Below are positions 18,026-26,370 of a stretch of 64,000 bases of DNA, one piece after another. Location: contig CAVSMU010000014.1 in assembly GCA_963729075.1 (NCBI GenBank), positions 181,655 through 245,654 on the forward strand, in the 5' to 3' direction. Each line of letters starts with the position of its first letter. Position 1 is the stretch's first letter. A program made the translations under genes and the position numbers. The notes under the pieces were generated by a model that saw only the letters and a program-made list of their open reading frames with translations, searched no databases and was not told the DNA's origin. This stretch comes from WHSW01 sp963729075. GTDB lineage: Bacteria > Actinomycetota > Thermoleophilia > Solirubrobacterales > 70-9.

Positions 18026-18528
18026 GGCTTTACGTCCTCTCGGTCGATGGTCTCGCGCAGCGCGGCGAGGCCGTCGGCGACGCGCCGCCTCGCCGCGTCC
18101 TCGCTGCAGTCCAGCGCCGCGCCGATCTCGCGGTACGGAAGGTCGGCGGCGTAGCGCAGCGCGACCGCCGCCCGCTGGCCGTCCGGCAGGCCCGCGACCG
18201 CCCGCCAGATCTCGTGGTCGGGGCGCTGGTCGGTCACGCCGACCTCGGGCAGCTCGGCCCGCGGCTCGGGGCGCCGGGCGCGGGCCCGGTGATGGTCGAT
18301 CGCCTTGCGCCGGGCGATGGTCATCACCCAGGCGCGCGGGTGGCGCCCGTCCATGCGCTCGTAGGCGCGCATGGCGGCGATGAACGTCTCCTGAAAGCAA
18401 TCGTCGGCGTCGGTCGGCCCGACCATCGCGCGCAGGAACGCGAGCACCGGCTCGCGGTGCTCGTCGAGAAATCGCTGGAACGGCGCCCGGCCCGGGGTCC
18501 GGGCAGGGGTTGTCGCGGTGGCACTCAC
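18022..18528 (-). CDS. ECF-type RNA polymerase sigma factor
   Basis: A 168-residue group 4 sigma factor. Region 2 spans about residues 17-75 with DADDCFQETFIAAMRAYERM and PRAWVMTIARRKAIDHHRAR, the -10-recognising part. Region 4 spans about 105-160 with LPDGQRAAVALRYAADLPYREIGAALDCSED, the -35 helix-turn-helix. No obvious anti-sigma gene adjoins it. Its stop overlaps the ogt start, so the two proteins are made from one message. Divergent from the secreted protein gene at 18608. Confidence 0.93.
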   Translation of the reverse strand: MSATATTPARTPGRAPFQRFLDEHREPVLAFLRAMVGPTDADDCFQETFIAAMRAYERMDGRHPRAWVMTIARRKAIDHHRARARRPEPRAELPEVGVTDQRPDHEIWRAVAGLPDGQRAAVALRYAADLPYREIGAALDCSEDAARRRVADGLAALRETIDREDVKP

Positions 18529-18607
18529 TGCTCGATCACGAAACGCTGGGACGAGAGTATTCGTGAGTAGGATCGGGCCCGGGACAAAGTCAACCGGGAG
18601 GTCTCAG

Positions 18608-19057
18608 ATGCGCAGGAAATGGATCGTGGCGGGCGCCGCTTCGCTCGCGGCGGTGGCGGGGGCGGCGATGATGGCGACCACCGTGTTCGGCGGCGGCGCC
18701 GAGCCGCGCGCGGACGTTGCCGTGGTCGACGTCAAGATGCAGGCCGCCGAGAGCCCGTCGAGCCAGCGCGCCAAGAAGGCGAAGAAGCCTACGGTCATCT
18801 ACCTGACCGGCGAGCCGAGCACGGTCGATTCCGCCCAGCTCGGGCCGAACATGGACATCCGGCTGTTCAGCTGCCCGAGCAACGCCCGAGTGATCGAGGG
18901 CGGGATCGAGGCCAGCGACCTCACGGTCGACGTGCAGGGCAGCTACGTCGGTGAGAACCGGCGCGAGTACCACGTGCTGATCCAGGACGAGGACGCGCCC
19001 GGGCCGTTCACGCTCGCCTCCCACCTGACGTGCCTCAAGGCCAAGTCCCAGGGTTGA
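18608..19057 (+). CDS. Secreted protein of unknown function
   Basis: A 149-residue product with a signal peptide: MRRKW then a hydrophobic Ala/Met run to about residue 28. ATG 18608 is chosen because GGGAGG sits 7 bp upstream and it begins the signal peptide. The mature part has a Lys-rich linker (RAKKAKKP), then a beta-rich domain with two cysteines (FSCPSN and HLTCLK) that could form a disulfide. I recognise no family. It is followed by a strong hairpin and another small secreted protein with a similar layout, so the two may be paralogous in role. Confidence 0.7.
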   Translation: MRRKWIVAGAASLAAVAGAAMMATTVFGGGAEPRADVAVVDVKMQAAESPSSQRAKKAKKPTVIYLTGEPSTVDSAQLGPNMDIRLFSCPSNARVIEGGIEASDLTVDVQGSYVGENRREYHVLIQDEDAPGPFTLASHLTCLKAKSQG

Positions 19058-19072
19058 GCCACGGTCGATTTT

Positions 19073-19105
19073 GCGCGCCGCCGGCGCAACTCCCCGGCGG
19101 CGCGC
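19073..19105 (+). terminator. Strong GC hairpin between two secreted-protein genes
   Basis: Perfect 12-bp arms GCGCGCCGCCGG (19073-19084) and CCGGCGGCGCGC (19094-19105) enclose a 9-nt loop, 16 bp after the upstream stop codon and 17 bp before the next ATG. It may be a terminator without a U-tract or an intercistronic processing hairpin. Confidence 0.6.
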
Positions 19106-19121
19106 GGTGTTGGTGCTCCAG

Positions 19122-19544
19122 ATGCGCAAGACGCTGATCATCGGCCTGGTGGCCGCCCTGCTGGTCGCGGCGACTGCGGTTGCCGCAACGAACACCTACG
19201 AGGGCGGGATCAGGGGCGACCAGAAGTCGTCGGTGACGCTCAAGGTCAAGCGCGGCGAGGGAAACCCCCAGGTGAAGGCGTTCGTCGCGAAGGACTTCCT
19301 GATCTCGTGCCGGTCGACCGAGGCGCGGCTCGAAAGCGCCGAGATCACCGGCCTCGTCCAGGTCACAGACAAGGGCCGGTTCAGGGTCACCGGCAGCAGC
19401 GGCCGCCAGGATCTCGAGGTGACCGGGAAGCTCATCGGCAAGCAGAACGCCAAGGGCACCGTGCACTACTCCGGCCCGACCGAAGTCGACGGCCAAAACC
19501 AGAACTGCGACAGCGGCAGGCTCGACTGGCGCGCATCGCGGTAG
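19122..19544 (+). CDS. Small secreted protein of unknown function
   Basis: A 140-residue product. ATG 19122 gives a clean signal peptide (MRKTLIIGLVAALLVAATAVAA) with cleavage likely near residue 22-24. The mature domain is beta-rich with repeated Gly/Lys/Thr strands and two cysteines (ISCRST, NCDSG), resembling the neighbouring secreted protein in size and layout. No catalytic motif is visible. It has no clear ribosome site other than the purine-poor gap after the hairpin, so it may be translated from its own transcript. Confidence 0.65.
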   Translation: MRKTLIIGLVAALLVAATAVAATNTYEGGIRGDQKSSVTLKVKRGEGNPQVKAFVAKDFLISCRSTEARLESAEITGLVQVTDKGRFRVTGSSGRQDLEVTGKLIGKQNAKGTVHYSGPTEVDGQNQNCDSGRLDWRASR

Positions 19545-19560
19545 CGCGAGCGCCGGCGGC

Positions 19561-19833
19561 TCACGCTGGGCCGCGCATCGCGGCCTCCACGCCCTGGATG
19601 CGCTCGCGCTCGCCGCTGGGCAGCGTGAGGTAGACGGCGCCGTCGCGCTCGAGCCGCTCCCGGGGGTCGTTCACGATCACGCCCGTCGGGCGCCCCATCT
19701 GGTCGAACGTCCACACGTCCCCCTCCTCGGTCCGCTCGCGCGAGACCTCCGGGGCGCGGCTCAGCTTCGCGTAGAGGACGTCGCTGGGCGGGTCGTAGGT
19801 GACCTCGGGGAAGGAGTGTCGGCCGGCGCGCAT
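19561..19833 (-). CDS. DUF2283-like small protein
   Basis: A 90-residue protein starting near VTYDPPSDVLYAKLS, which matches the Y-D-xx-DxLYI/AxL pattern of DUF2283 proteins, followed by a GRPTGVIVNDPRER segment typical of the same family (usually hIhdIDxxGxIxGIEI). The function of the family is unknown. It is convergent with the secreted protein gene to its left and divergent from the hydrolase to its right. Confidence 0.6.
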   Translation of the reverse strand: MRAGRHSFPEVTYDPPSDVLYAKLSRAPEVSRERTEEGDVWTFDQMGRPTGVIVNDPRERLERDGAVYLTLPSGERERIQGVEAAMRGPA

Positions 19834-19892
19834 CGCTTCGAGGGTAGCGGCGGCCGGACGCCGCGCGGCGCCGGTTCAGCGATCGGGAAGAG

Positions 19893-19922
19893 AAGGGCCC
19901 CGCCTGGTGCTGCGGGGCCCTT
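19893..19922. terminator. Perfect 11-bp stem-loop in a divergent intergenic region
   Basis: AAGGGCCCCGC (19893-19903) and GCGGGGCCCTT (19912-19922) form a perfect stem with an 8-nt loop. It lies between two genes that both point away from it, so it ends neither of them. It could terminate a small RNA or act as an operator. No other gene is seen in 19834-20017. Confidence 0.5.
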
Positions 19923-20017
19923 CACGATGTCCGACCATCGGCGGCCCCGGCTCGGGCCCTCCGTGGCCAGCGGTGCCGAATCCTACTCCTCGTGCCCGGG
20001 CGCGTAGATTTGGGGGC

Positions 20018-20641
20018 ATGAAGGTGCGCGAGATCGAGACGCCGCACGGCCCGGCGCGAGCGCATCTTCACGTCGTCGCCCAGCCGGCCGGCGCCCTGGT
20101 GCTCGGGCACGGGGCGAGTGGAGGGGCGGGTGGGGGCGTGACCGCCCCTGATCTGGTGGCGGCGACCGAGGCCGCCGTGGCGGAAGGCCTCAACGTGGCC
20201 CTGGTCGAACAGCCCTACCGGGTCGCCGGCCGCAAGTCACCCGCTCCAGCCCCGCGACTCGACGAGGCATGGAAGGCGGTCGTCGAGGACCTGGCCGAGG
20301 GCGAGCTCGCCGGCCTGCCGTTGATCGTCGGCGGACGGTCCGCCGGCGCGCGCGTCGCATGCCGCACGGCGGCCGACACCGACGCCGTCGCGGTGCTCTG
20401 CCTGGCCTTTCCGCTGCACCCGCCGGGGCGCCCGGAGAAGACCCGTCAATCCGAGCTCGACGCCGTGGAGGTGCCGACGCTGGTGGTGCAGGGCGAGGGC
20501 GACCCGTTCGGGATGCCGACCGGCGGCGCCAACCGCAGCATCGTCACCGTGCCCGGCAACCACGGCCTCAAGAAGGACCTCGAGGCCGTGGCCGCAGCGG
20601 TGCGTGACTGGCTGCGCGAACTCGCGCCGGCGGCGGCCTAG
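20018..20641 (+). CDS. Alpha/beta hydrolase (KANL3/TEX30-type small hydrolase)
   Basis: A 207-residue alpha/beta-hydrolase fold protein of unknown substrate. Features in order: ALVLGHGASGG (oxyanion strand-turn), IVGGRSAGARVA (nucleophile elbow G-R-S-A-G), VPTLVVQGEGDPFG (acid) and TVPGNHGLKKD (catalytic His). The arrangement with GGRSAGAR and the PGxNH ending matches the small dienelactone-hydrolase-like KANL3/Tex30 group. The ATG 20018 is preceded by GGGGG. It ends 4 bp before the convergent formate dehydrogenase gene. Confidence 0.82.
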   Translation: MKVREIETPHGPARAHLHVVAQPAGALVLGHGASGGAGGGVTAPDLVAATEAAVAEGLNVALVEQPYRVAGRKSPAPAPRLDEAWKAVVEDLAEGELAGLPLIVGGRSAGARVACRTAADTDAVAVLCLAFPLHPPGRPEKTRQSELDAVEVPTLVVQGEGDPFGMPTGGANRSIVTVPGNHGLKKDLEAVAAAVRDWLRELAPAAA

Positions 20642-20645
20642 ACGT

Positions 20646-21848
20646 CTAACCTCGCGCGAACCGCTCGGCCTCCTCCGAGCCGCCGGTCGCGTCGCCCGCC
20701 CCGTATGAGTGGGCGCCGGCGCCGGCCAGGGCTCCGCCCTGGACGATCAGGTACTCCTCACGGATCGGGCGGTCCTCGAAGAAGCACTCGAGGATTTCGC
20801 GTGTGCCCGCCGCGTAGCGCGCCTGCGCCGAGAGGCTCGAGCCCGAGATATGCGGCGTCATCCCGTGATGGGGCATCGACCGCCAGGGATGGTCCTTCGG
20901 CGGCGGCTGCGGGAACCAGACGTCCCCCGCGTAGCCGGCGAGCTGGCCCGACTCGAGCGCGTTGGCGATCGCGTCGCGGTCGCAGATCTTGCCGCGCGCG
21001 GTGTTCACGATGTACGCCCCGCGCTTCATCCGCCCGAGCATCTCGTCGTCGAACAGGTTCAGCGTCTCGGCATACAGCGGCGCGTTGATCGTCACCACGT
21101 CCAGCTCCGGAACCATGTCCTCGGTGGACTCGTGGAAGGTCGCACCGAGCTCCTTTTCGACCTCGGCAGGCAGCCGGTGGCGATCGGTGTAGTGCAGCTC
21201 GACCTCGAACGGCTTCAGCCGCCGCAGCACCGCGGACCCGATGCGCCCGGCGGCGACGCTGCCGACCTTCATCCCCTCGAGGTCGTAGCTGCGGCTCACG
21301 GCGTCGGCGATGTTCCAGCCCCCGTCGACGACGATCTGGTACGAGGGAATGTAATTGCGGACCAGCGCCAGGATCATCATCACGACATGCTCGGAGACGC
21401 TGATCGAGTTGCTGAAGGTGACCTCGGCGACGGTGATCCCGCGCTCGACCGCAGCGTCGAGGTCGGTGTGGTCGGAGCCGATCCCCGCGGTCACGATCAG
21501 CTTGAGGTTCGGCGCCTTCGCGATCCGCTCGCGGGTCATGTACGCCGGCCAGAACGGCTGTGAGATCACCACGTCCGCCTCGGGGAGCCGACGCTCGAGC
21601 TCCGAGTCCGGCCCGTCCTTGTCGGAGGTGACGATCAGCTCGTGGCCGCCCTTCTCCGCGAAGCCGCGCAGGCCGAGGGCACCGGAAACGCACCCGAGCA
21701 GCTCGCCGGGCTTGAAGTCGAGCGCCTCCGGGGTGGGCGTCGTCTGCCCCCCGGGGTAGCTCTCGATCTCCGGCACGGCGTCGCGTGCGTAATCGGGTGG
21801 GTAGCCGTCGGCCGGGTCGTCGTACAACACGCAGAGGATCGTCGCCAT
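20646..21848 (-). CDS. fdh: NAD-dependent formate dehydrogenase
   Basis: Metal-free D-2-hydroxyacid-dehydrogenase-type enzyme oxidising formate to CO2 with NAD. The sequence agrees closely with the known Pseudomonas-type enzyme: LCVLYDDPADGYP at the start, YPGGQTTPTPEALDF, GIGSDHTDLDAA, GTVAAGRIG-like nucleotide loop (GSVAAGRIGSAVLRRL), NTARGKICDRDA (catalytic Arg), DVWFPQPPPKDHPWR and TPHISG (catalytic His). ATG 21848 has GGAGG upstream. It is the last gene of the gmaS-mgsABC operon (4-bp gap), consistent with oxidising formate released from methylamine carbon. Confidence 0.95.
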   Translation of the reverse strand: MATILCVLYDDPADGYPPDYARDAVPEIESYPGGQTTPTPEALDFKPGELLGCVSGALGLRGFAEKGGHELIVTSDKDGPDSELERRLPEADVVISQPFWPAYMTRERIAKAPNLKLIVTAGIGSDHTDLDAAVERGITVAEVTFSNSISVSEHVVMMILALVRNYIPSYQIVVDGGWNIADAVSRSYDLEGMKVGSVAAGRIGSAVLRRLKPFEVELHYTDRHRLPAEVEKELGATFHESTEDMVPELDVVTINAPLYAETLNLFDDEMLGRMKRGAYIVNTARGKICDRDAIANALESGQLAGYAGDVWFPQPPPKDHPWRSMPHHGMTPHISGSSLSAQARYAAGTREILECFFEDRPIREEYLIVQGGALAGAGAHSYGAGDATGGSEEAERFARG

Positions 21849-21852
21849 CTCT

Positions 21853-23253
21853 TTAGCCTCCTTCGGGGTTGGCCCCATCGTAAGTCGAGTCTCGTCCGGG
21901 CACCCAGCTCGTACCCGCCAGGGGCACCTTCGACATCGCCGCGGCTTCGACCGTGAGCGCCACCATGTCCTCGGGCTCGAGGTTGTGCAGGTGGGACTTC
22001 CCGCACGCCCGGGCGAGGGTCTGCGCCTCGAGAACCATCGCGCGCAGGTAGTTGGCCAGCCGCCGGCCGCCGAGCTCGGGGTCGAAGCGGTCGGCGAGCT
22101 CGTCGTCCTGCGTCGAGATCCCGACCGGGTCGCGGCCCTCGTGCCAGTCGTCGTAGAAGCCCGCCGCGCTCCCGATCTGCTCGTACTCGTCCTCGAAGTG
22201 GGGTGAGTTGTCGCCCAGCGCCACCACGGCGGCGACGCCGATCGAGACCGCGTCCGCGCCCAGCGCGAGCGCCTTGGCGACGTCGGCTCCCGAGCGGATT
22301 CCTCCCGAGACGATGAGCTGCACCTTGCGGTGCATGTCGAGCTCCTGGAGCGACCGGACCGCCTCCGGGATCGCGGCGAGGATCGGGATCCCGACGTGCT
22401 CGATGAACACCTCCTGGCTCGCGGCGGTGCCGCCCTCCATGCCGTCGAGGACGATCACGTCCGCGCCCGCCTTGACCGCCAGCGCCACGTCGAAGTAGGT
22501 GCGGGTGGCGCCGATCTTGACGTACACGGGCTTGCGCCAGTCCATGATCTCGCGCAGCTCGCCGATCTTGATCTCCAGGTCGTCGGGACCCGTCCAGTCC
22601 GGATGTCGGCACGCGCTGCGCTGGTCGACGCCCTTCGGCAGGTCGCGCATCTCGGCCACCCGGTCGGAGATCTTCTGGCCGAGCAGCATGCCGCCGCCGC
22701 CCGGCTTCGCCCCCTGCCCGACCACGACCTCGACCGCGTCGGCGCGGCGCAGGTCGTCGGGGTTCATCCCGTACCGCGAGGGCAGCAGCTGGTAGACGAG
22801 GCGATCGGAGTGCTCACGCTCTTCGGGCAGCATGCCGCCGTCACCCGTGGTCGTGCTGGTCCCGACCGCGCTCGCCCCTCGCCCCAGCGCCTCCTTCGCC
22901 GGGGCCGAGAGCGCCCCGAAGCTCATCCCCGCGATCGTGATCGGGATCTCCAGGTGGATCGGCTCCTGCGCGAACCGGGTCCCGAGGGTGACGTCGGTGG
23001 CACAGCGCTCGCGGTAGCCCTCGAGCGGGTAGCGCGAGACGCTCGCACCGAGGAAGAGCAGATCGTCGAAGTGCGGCACGCGGCGCTTGGCGCCGAAGCC
23101 GCGGATGTCGTAGATCCCCTCGCGCGCCATCCGGTGGATCTCGTGGATCGTGTTGCGGTCGAAGAGGGCCGACTCGCGCAGCCCCGGGCGCCAGCGGCCC
23201 GCAAGGCCGGGCGCGAACCCCTCCCGCTTGGCGAGAGCGTCGAACTCGGTCAC
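21853..23253 (-). CDS. mgsC: N-methylglutamate synthase subunit C-like, FMN-binding glutamate synthase domain (copy 1)
   Basis: TIM-barrel protein of the GltB FMN family, proposed to form N-methylglutamate from gamma-glutamylmethylamide and 2-oxoglutarate with MgsA and MgsB. Visible blocks: PITIAGMSFGALSAPAKEAL, STTTGDGGML, KPGGGGMLLGQKI, GATRTYFDVALAVKAGAD, DGMEGGT and VSGGIRSGADVAKALALGAD (phosphate loop). At the place where copy 2 and GltB have clustered cysteines, this protein reads FYDDWHEGRDPVG, so the iron-sulfur ligands are missing. The GTG start overlaps the mgsB stop by one base. The fdh start follows 4 bp later. Confidence 0.85.
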   Translation of the reverse strand: MTEFDALAKREGFAPGLAGRWRPGLRESALFDRNTIHEIHRMAREGIYDIRGFGAKRRVPHFDDLLFLGASVSRYPLEGYRERCATDVTLGTRFAQEPIHLEIPITIAGMSFGALSAPAKEALGRGASAVGTSTTTGDGGMLPEEREHSDRLVYQLLPSRYGMNPDDLRRADAVEVVVGQGAKPGGGGMLLGQKISDRVAEMRDLPKGVDQRSACRHPDWTGPDDLEIKIGELREIMDWRKPVYVKIGATRTYFDVALAVKAGADVIVLDGMEGGTAASQEVFIEHVGIPILAAIPEAVRSLQELDMHRKVQLIVSGGIRSGADVAKALALGADAVSIGVAAVVALGDNSPHFEDEYEQIGSAAGFYDDWHEGRDPVGISTQDDELADRFDPELGGRRLANYLRAMVLEAQTLARACGKSHLHNLEPEDMVALTVEAAAMSKVPLAGTSWVPGRDSTYDGANPEGG

Positions 23254-23954
23254 TAGTACGCACCCGCGTTGTCGACGTCGAACGTGTACAGGCGGCGGGC
23301 CGACCCGTAGCGGCGGAAGTCGCCCGGGTCGGCGTCGGCGTCGGCCCGGCGCAACAGGTCGCCGAGCTCGGCCCGGTGCTCGTCGCGCATCTCCTTCTCG
23401 ATGCAGTCGGCGCCCAGGCCGGCGACCTCGCCCCTGACGTACACGCGCGCCTCGTAGATCGAGTCGCCCAGCCCCGCCCCCGCGTCGCCGCACACCACGA
23501 GCGTGCCCCGCTGCGCCATGAACCCGCCGACGTGGCCGATCGACCCCCCGACGACGATCTCGACGCCCTTCATCGAGATCCCACAACGGGCCGAGGCGCT
23601 GCCCCTGATCACGACGAGCCCGCCGCGCCCGGATGCCGCCGCGTACTGGCTCGCGTCGCCCTCGACGATGACGGTGCCCGACATGATGTTCTCGGCCACA
23701 CCCGGCCCCGCGTTGCCGAGGACCCGCACGGTGGCGAGCTTGTTCATCCCGGCGCAGTAGTAGCCGACGTGCCCGTCGATCTCGACCTCGACCTCGGCGT
23801 CGAGGCCGACGGCGACGGAGTGCGCGCCGTTCGGGTTGGACACCCGCCACCGGCCGGGCGAGGCGCGGTCGACGTCGTGCAGCCGCTGGTTGAGCTCTCG
23901 CACCGACGTCTTGGCGAGGTCGACCGACTCCCCCGCAACCTCGGTGGAGCTCAC
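23253..23954 (-). CDS. mgsB: N-methylglutamate synthase subunit B-like, GXGXG beta-helix domain (copy 1)
   Basis: Right-handed beta-helix protein like the C-terminal domain of glutamate synthase large subunit. It has the repeated G-x-x-G-x-x-x-G pattern: DGHVGYYCAGMNKL, GNAGPGVAENIMSGTVIVEG, GRGGLVVIRGSASARCGISM, GSIGHVGGFMAQRGTLVVCG and DAGAGLGDSIYEARVYVRG. The domain mediates subunit contact and channelling in the family. The preferred start is GTG 23954, which overlaps the mgsA stop (GTGA). An ATG 21 nt upstream at 23975 is possible. The C-terminus is an ordinary short extension ending DNAGAY. Confidence 0.87.
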   Translation of the reverse strand: MSSTEVAGESVDLAKTSVRELNQRLHDVDRASPGRWRVSNPNGAHSVAVGLDAEVEVEIDGHVGYYCAGMNKLATVRVLGNAGPGVAENIMSGTVIVEGDASQYAAASGRGGLVVIRGSASARCGISMKGVEIVVGGSIGHVGGFMAQRGTLVVCGDAGAGLGDSIYEARVYVRGEVAGLGADCIEKEMRDEHRAELGDLLRRADADADPGDFRRYGSARRLYTFDVDNAGAY

Positions 23955-24859
23955 GTTACGGTCGCCAGCTCCCATGAGTACACGCGCCCGGGCTCGGGCT
24001 CCCAGACCTGGGCCTCATCGGCCCCCGGGAGCACGGCGATCGCCCTGTACTCCGATGCCATTGCGACCCAGTCGTCCGTCTCGGCGAGCACCGCCGGCTT
24101 GCAGGCGATCGGGTCGCGGAGGACCGCGAACCCGTCGGCGGTGCCGACCGCGAAGGTGTAGAAGCCATCGAGATCGCGCAGGCAGCCGCGCAGCGCCTCC
24201 TCGAGCTCGTCGCCTTCGTGCAGCCGCCAGGTCAGATACCCCGCCGCGACCTCGGTGTCGTTGTCGGTCTGGAACGCGATCCCCTGGCCGCGCAGGAACG
24301 CCCGCAGCCGGTTGTGGTTCGAGAGCGAGCCGTTGTGGACGAGGCAGAGGTCGAGCCCGGTCGAGAACGGGTGCGAGTGCTCGGTAGTCACGCGGCTCTC
24401 GGTCGCCATCCTCGTGTGTCCGAGGGCGTGCGACGCCGAGACATCGGAGAGCCCGAAGCGCTCTACGAAGTCGCGCGGGTCGACGGCCTCCTTGTAGATC
24501 TCGATCCGCTCGCCCACGCTCATCACCCTGAGGTCGGGCCGCTCCCGGGCGAGCCACTCCTGGACCTCGTCGCCGCCCGCCGGGACCACGAACAGAGCGT
24601 GGGTGGATCGGACGTCGGGCTCGGGATCGCCGCCGAACGCGGCGCCGAGCTCGCGGGCGAGCCCCTCCCACGGCTCGTCGGGGCGGGGCGAGAACAGCGA
24701 AACCTTGCATGAGCCGGCGGGCGCGGGATCGCGGTAGAGGGCAACCCCGGCGCTGTCGGGCCCCCGGTCGGCGAGCTGCGACAGCATCGCGCTCAGATGC
24801 GCGCCGAGCTCCTCCTCGATCGAGGTCGATTTGCTGAACAGGCCTGCGATCCCACACAT
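23951..24859 (-). CDS. mgsA: N-methylglutamate synthase subunit A-like, class II glutamine amidotransferase (copy 1)
   Basis: Ntn-type amidotransferase with catalytic Cys2 exposed after Met removal (MCGIAGLF). Other blocks: DRGPDSAGVALYRD, GHTRMATESRVTTEHSHPF, LCLVHNGSLSNHN and FQTDNDTEVAAGYL, which form the glutaminase pocket. In the N-methylglutamate pathway this subunit would cleave gamma-glutamylmethylamide instead of glutamine and release methylamine to the synthase site. Length 302. It starts 15 bp after gmaS and overlaps mgsB by 4 bp. Without the gmaS context it would simply be a GlxB-like protein. Confidence 0.87.
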   Translation of the reverse strand: MCGIAGLFSKSTSIEEELGAHLSAMLSQLADRGPDSAGVALYRDPAPAGSCKVSLFSPRPDEPWEGLARELGAAFGGDPEPDVRSTHALFVVPAGGDEVQEWLARERPDLRVMSVGERIEIYKEAVDPRDFVERFGLSDVSASHALGHTRMATESRVTTEHSHPFSTGLDLCLVHNGSLSNHNRLRAFLRGQGIAFQTDNDTEVAAGYLTWRLHEGDELEEALRGCLRDLDGFYTFAVGTADGFAVLRDPIACKPAVLAETDDWVAMASEYRAIAVLPGADEAQVWEPEPGRVYSWELATVT

Positions 24860-24874
24860 GTGCCCATCACCTCG

Positions 24875-26239
24875 CTAGTAGAGCTGCAGGTAGCGGTCGA
24901 GCTCCCACTGCGTGATCTGCTCGTGGGCGATCTGCCACTCGCGGCGCTTACAGCGGATGAAGTAGTCGACGTAGTCCTCGTCACCCACCGAGCCGAGCGC
25001 CTTGCGCAGCACGTCGTCGCCCTCGAGCTCGCGGGTGGCGTCGAGGAGGTTGCCCGGCAGCGTCTCGATCCCCATCTCCTCGCGCTCGGCCTCACTCGTT
25101 TCGTACATGTTCAGGTCGGTCGGGTCACCCGGGTCGAGGCCGCGCTCGATTCCGTCCAGCCCGGCGGCGAGGACGGCGGTGGCGGCCAGGTAGGGGTTGC
25201 ACGAGCCGTCGACGGTCCGGTCCTCGATCCGGCCCTCCTCCGGGATCCGCAGCATCATCGTCCGGTTGTTCCAGCCGTACGTGACGTAGGCCGGCGCCCA
25301 GGTCGCGCCGCTCGCGGGCGCGCCGATCACGAGCCGCTTGTACGAGGTTACGGTCGGGGCGGTCAGCGCGATGTAGGCCTTGGCGTGCGCCTTGAGGCCG
25401 GCGACGAACTGGTAGGCGAGGTCGGTGAGCCCGAGCTTGCGCGGGTCGTCGTCGCGATCGCGCAGGAAGAGGTTCGTGTCCCCGTCCCACAGGCTCATGT
25501 GGAAGTGGGCGCCGCTGCCGGTCAGATGGGCGAACGGTTTCGGCATGAACGTCGCGATCAGGCCGCGCTCCTGCGCCATCGCCTCGACCATGTAGCGGTA
25601 GAACACAGCGCGGTCGCACGTGGTGAGCGCGTCCGCGTAGGCGAAGTTCTGCTCGAACTGGCCGTTCGCGTCCTCGTGGTCGGTGGCGTAGAGCTGCCAG
25701 CCCAGGGAGTTGACGTTGCGGACCACGTCGCCGACGAAGTCGAACGACCGGGTGAGCGCACGGATGTCGTAGCAGGGCTGCTCGAGCGTGTCGAGCTGGT
25801 CGGCGATCTCGATCTTGCCATCGTCGGTCCGCCGGACCAGGAAGTACTCGAGCTCGCAGCCGACCTTGAACTCGAATCCTGCGTCCCGCGCGCGTTCGAG
25901 CTGGTGGCGCAGGATCGTCCGCGGGCAGTAGGGCCACTCCTCGCCCTCGACGGTCGCGTCGCAGGCGAACCAGCCGATCTCGGGCCGCCACGGCAGCCGC
26001 GTGAACGTCCCGACGTCGGGCATCGCGATCAGGTCCGGGTTGTCGGGCGTCTGGCCGATGTCGCCGGCGGCGAAGCCGGCGAACCCGGCGCCGTCGGAGA
26101 GCAGGCCGTCGAGCTCGACCGCCGGGATCAGCTTCGCACTCGGCTTCGCGTGCATGTCGACGAACTGCGCGAACAGGAACTCGACCCCCTCGTCGTCCAC
26201 CGCTCGCCGCACATCCTCGGAGCTTGGGCGCGCCGCCAT
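24875..26239 (-). CDS. gmaS: Gamma-glutamylmethylamide synthetase-like glutamine synthetase (GlnT type, copy 1)
   Basis: Glutamine-synthetase-fold ligase predicted to join methylamine to glutamate with ATP. GS blocks visible: GCELEYFLV (metal/glutamate), HEDANGQFEQNF, FMPKPFAHLTGSGAHFHMS (ATP loop and metal His), NNRTMMLRIPE (Arg binding glutamate and phosphate) and CNPYLAATAVLAAGLDG. ATG 26239 is chosen because the longer upstream frame crosses the promoter region. It heads the gmaS-mgsABC-fdh operon and is divergent from the sox operon. GlnT-type proteins can also make ordinary glutamine or other gamma-glutamylamides, so substrate is inferred from neighbours. Confidence 0.85.
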   Translation of the reverse strand: MAARPSSEDVRRAVDDEGVEFLFAQFVDMHAKPSAKLIPAVELDGLLSDGAGFAGFAAGDIGQTPDNPDLIAMPDVGTFTRLPWRPEIGWFACDATVEGEEWPYCPRTILRHQLERARDAGFEFKVGCELEYFLVRRTDDGKIEIADQLDTLEQPCYDIRALTRSFDFVGDVVRNVNSLGWQLYATDHEDANGQFEQNFAYADALTTCDRAVFYRYMVEAMAQERGLIATFMPKPFAHLTGSGAHFHMSLWDGDTNLFLRDRDDDPRKLGLTDLAYQFVAGLKAHAKAYIALTAPTVTSYKRLVIGAPASGATWAPAYVTYGWNNRTMMLRIPEEGRIEDRTVDGSCNPYLAATAVLAAGLDGIERGLDPGDPTDLNMYETSEAEREEMGIETLPGNLLDATRELEGDDVLRKALGSVGDEDYVDYFIRCKRREWQIAHEQITQWELDRYLQLY

Positions 26240-26303
26240 GGTTGGTTGTATCTCACATACGCCCGGCGCGGACAATGGCGCCCCCGCCAGCATTTGCCCG
26301 CGG

Positions 26304-26326
26304 GATATGTCAGCTGAGCACATATC
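26304..26326. promoter_or_regulatory. Inverted repeat in the gmaS/sox divergent control region
   Basis: GATATGT (26304-26310) and ACATATC (26320-26326) are perfect 7-bp arms around a 9-bp centre that contains CAGCTG. A related smaller dyad, GTAT-CTCAC-ATAC, lies at 26248-26260 just upstream of gmaS. Both are AT-rich islands in GC-rich DNA and are good candidates for regulator binding controlling gmaS. Confidence 0.5.
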
Positions 26327-26370
26327 TCGGCCGCTTCCACGACCCGCGGCGAGGAGGCTCTGCGAATTGC

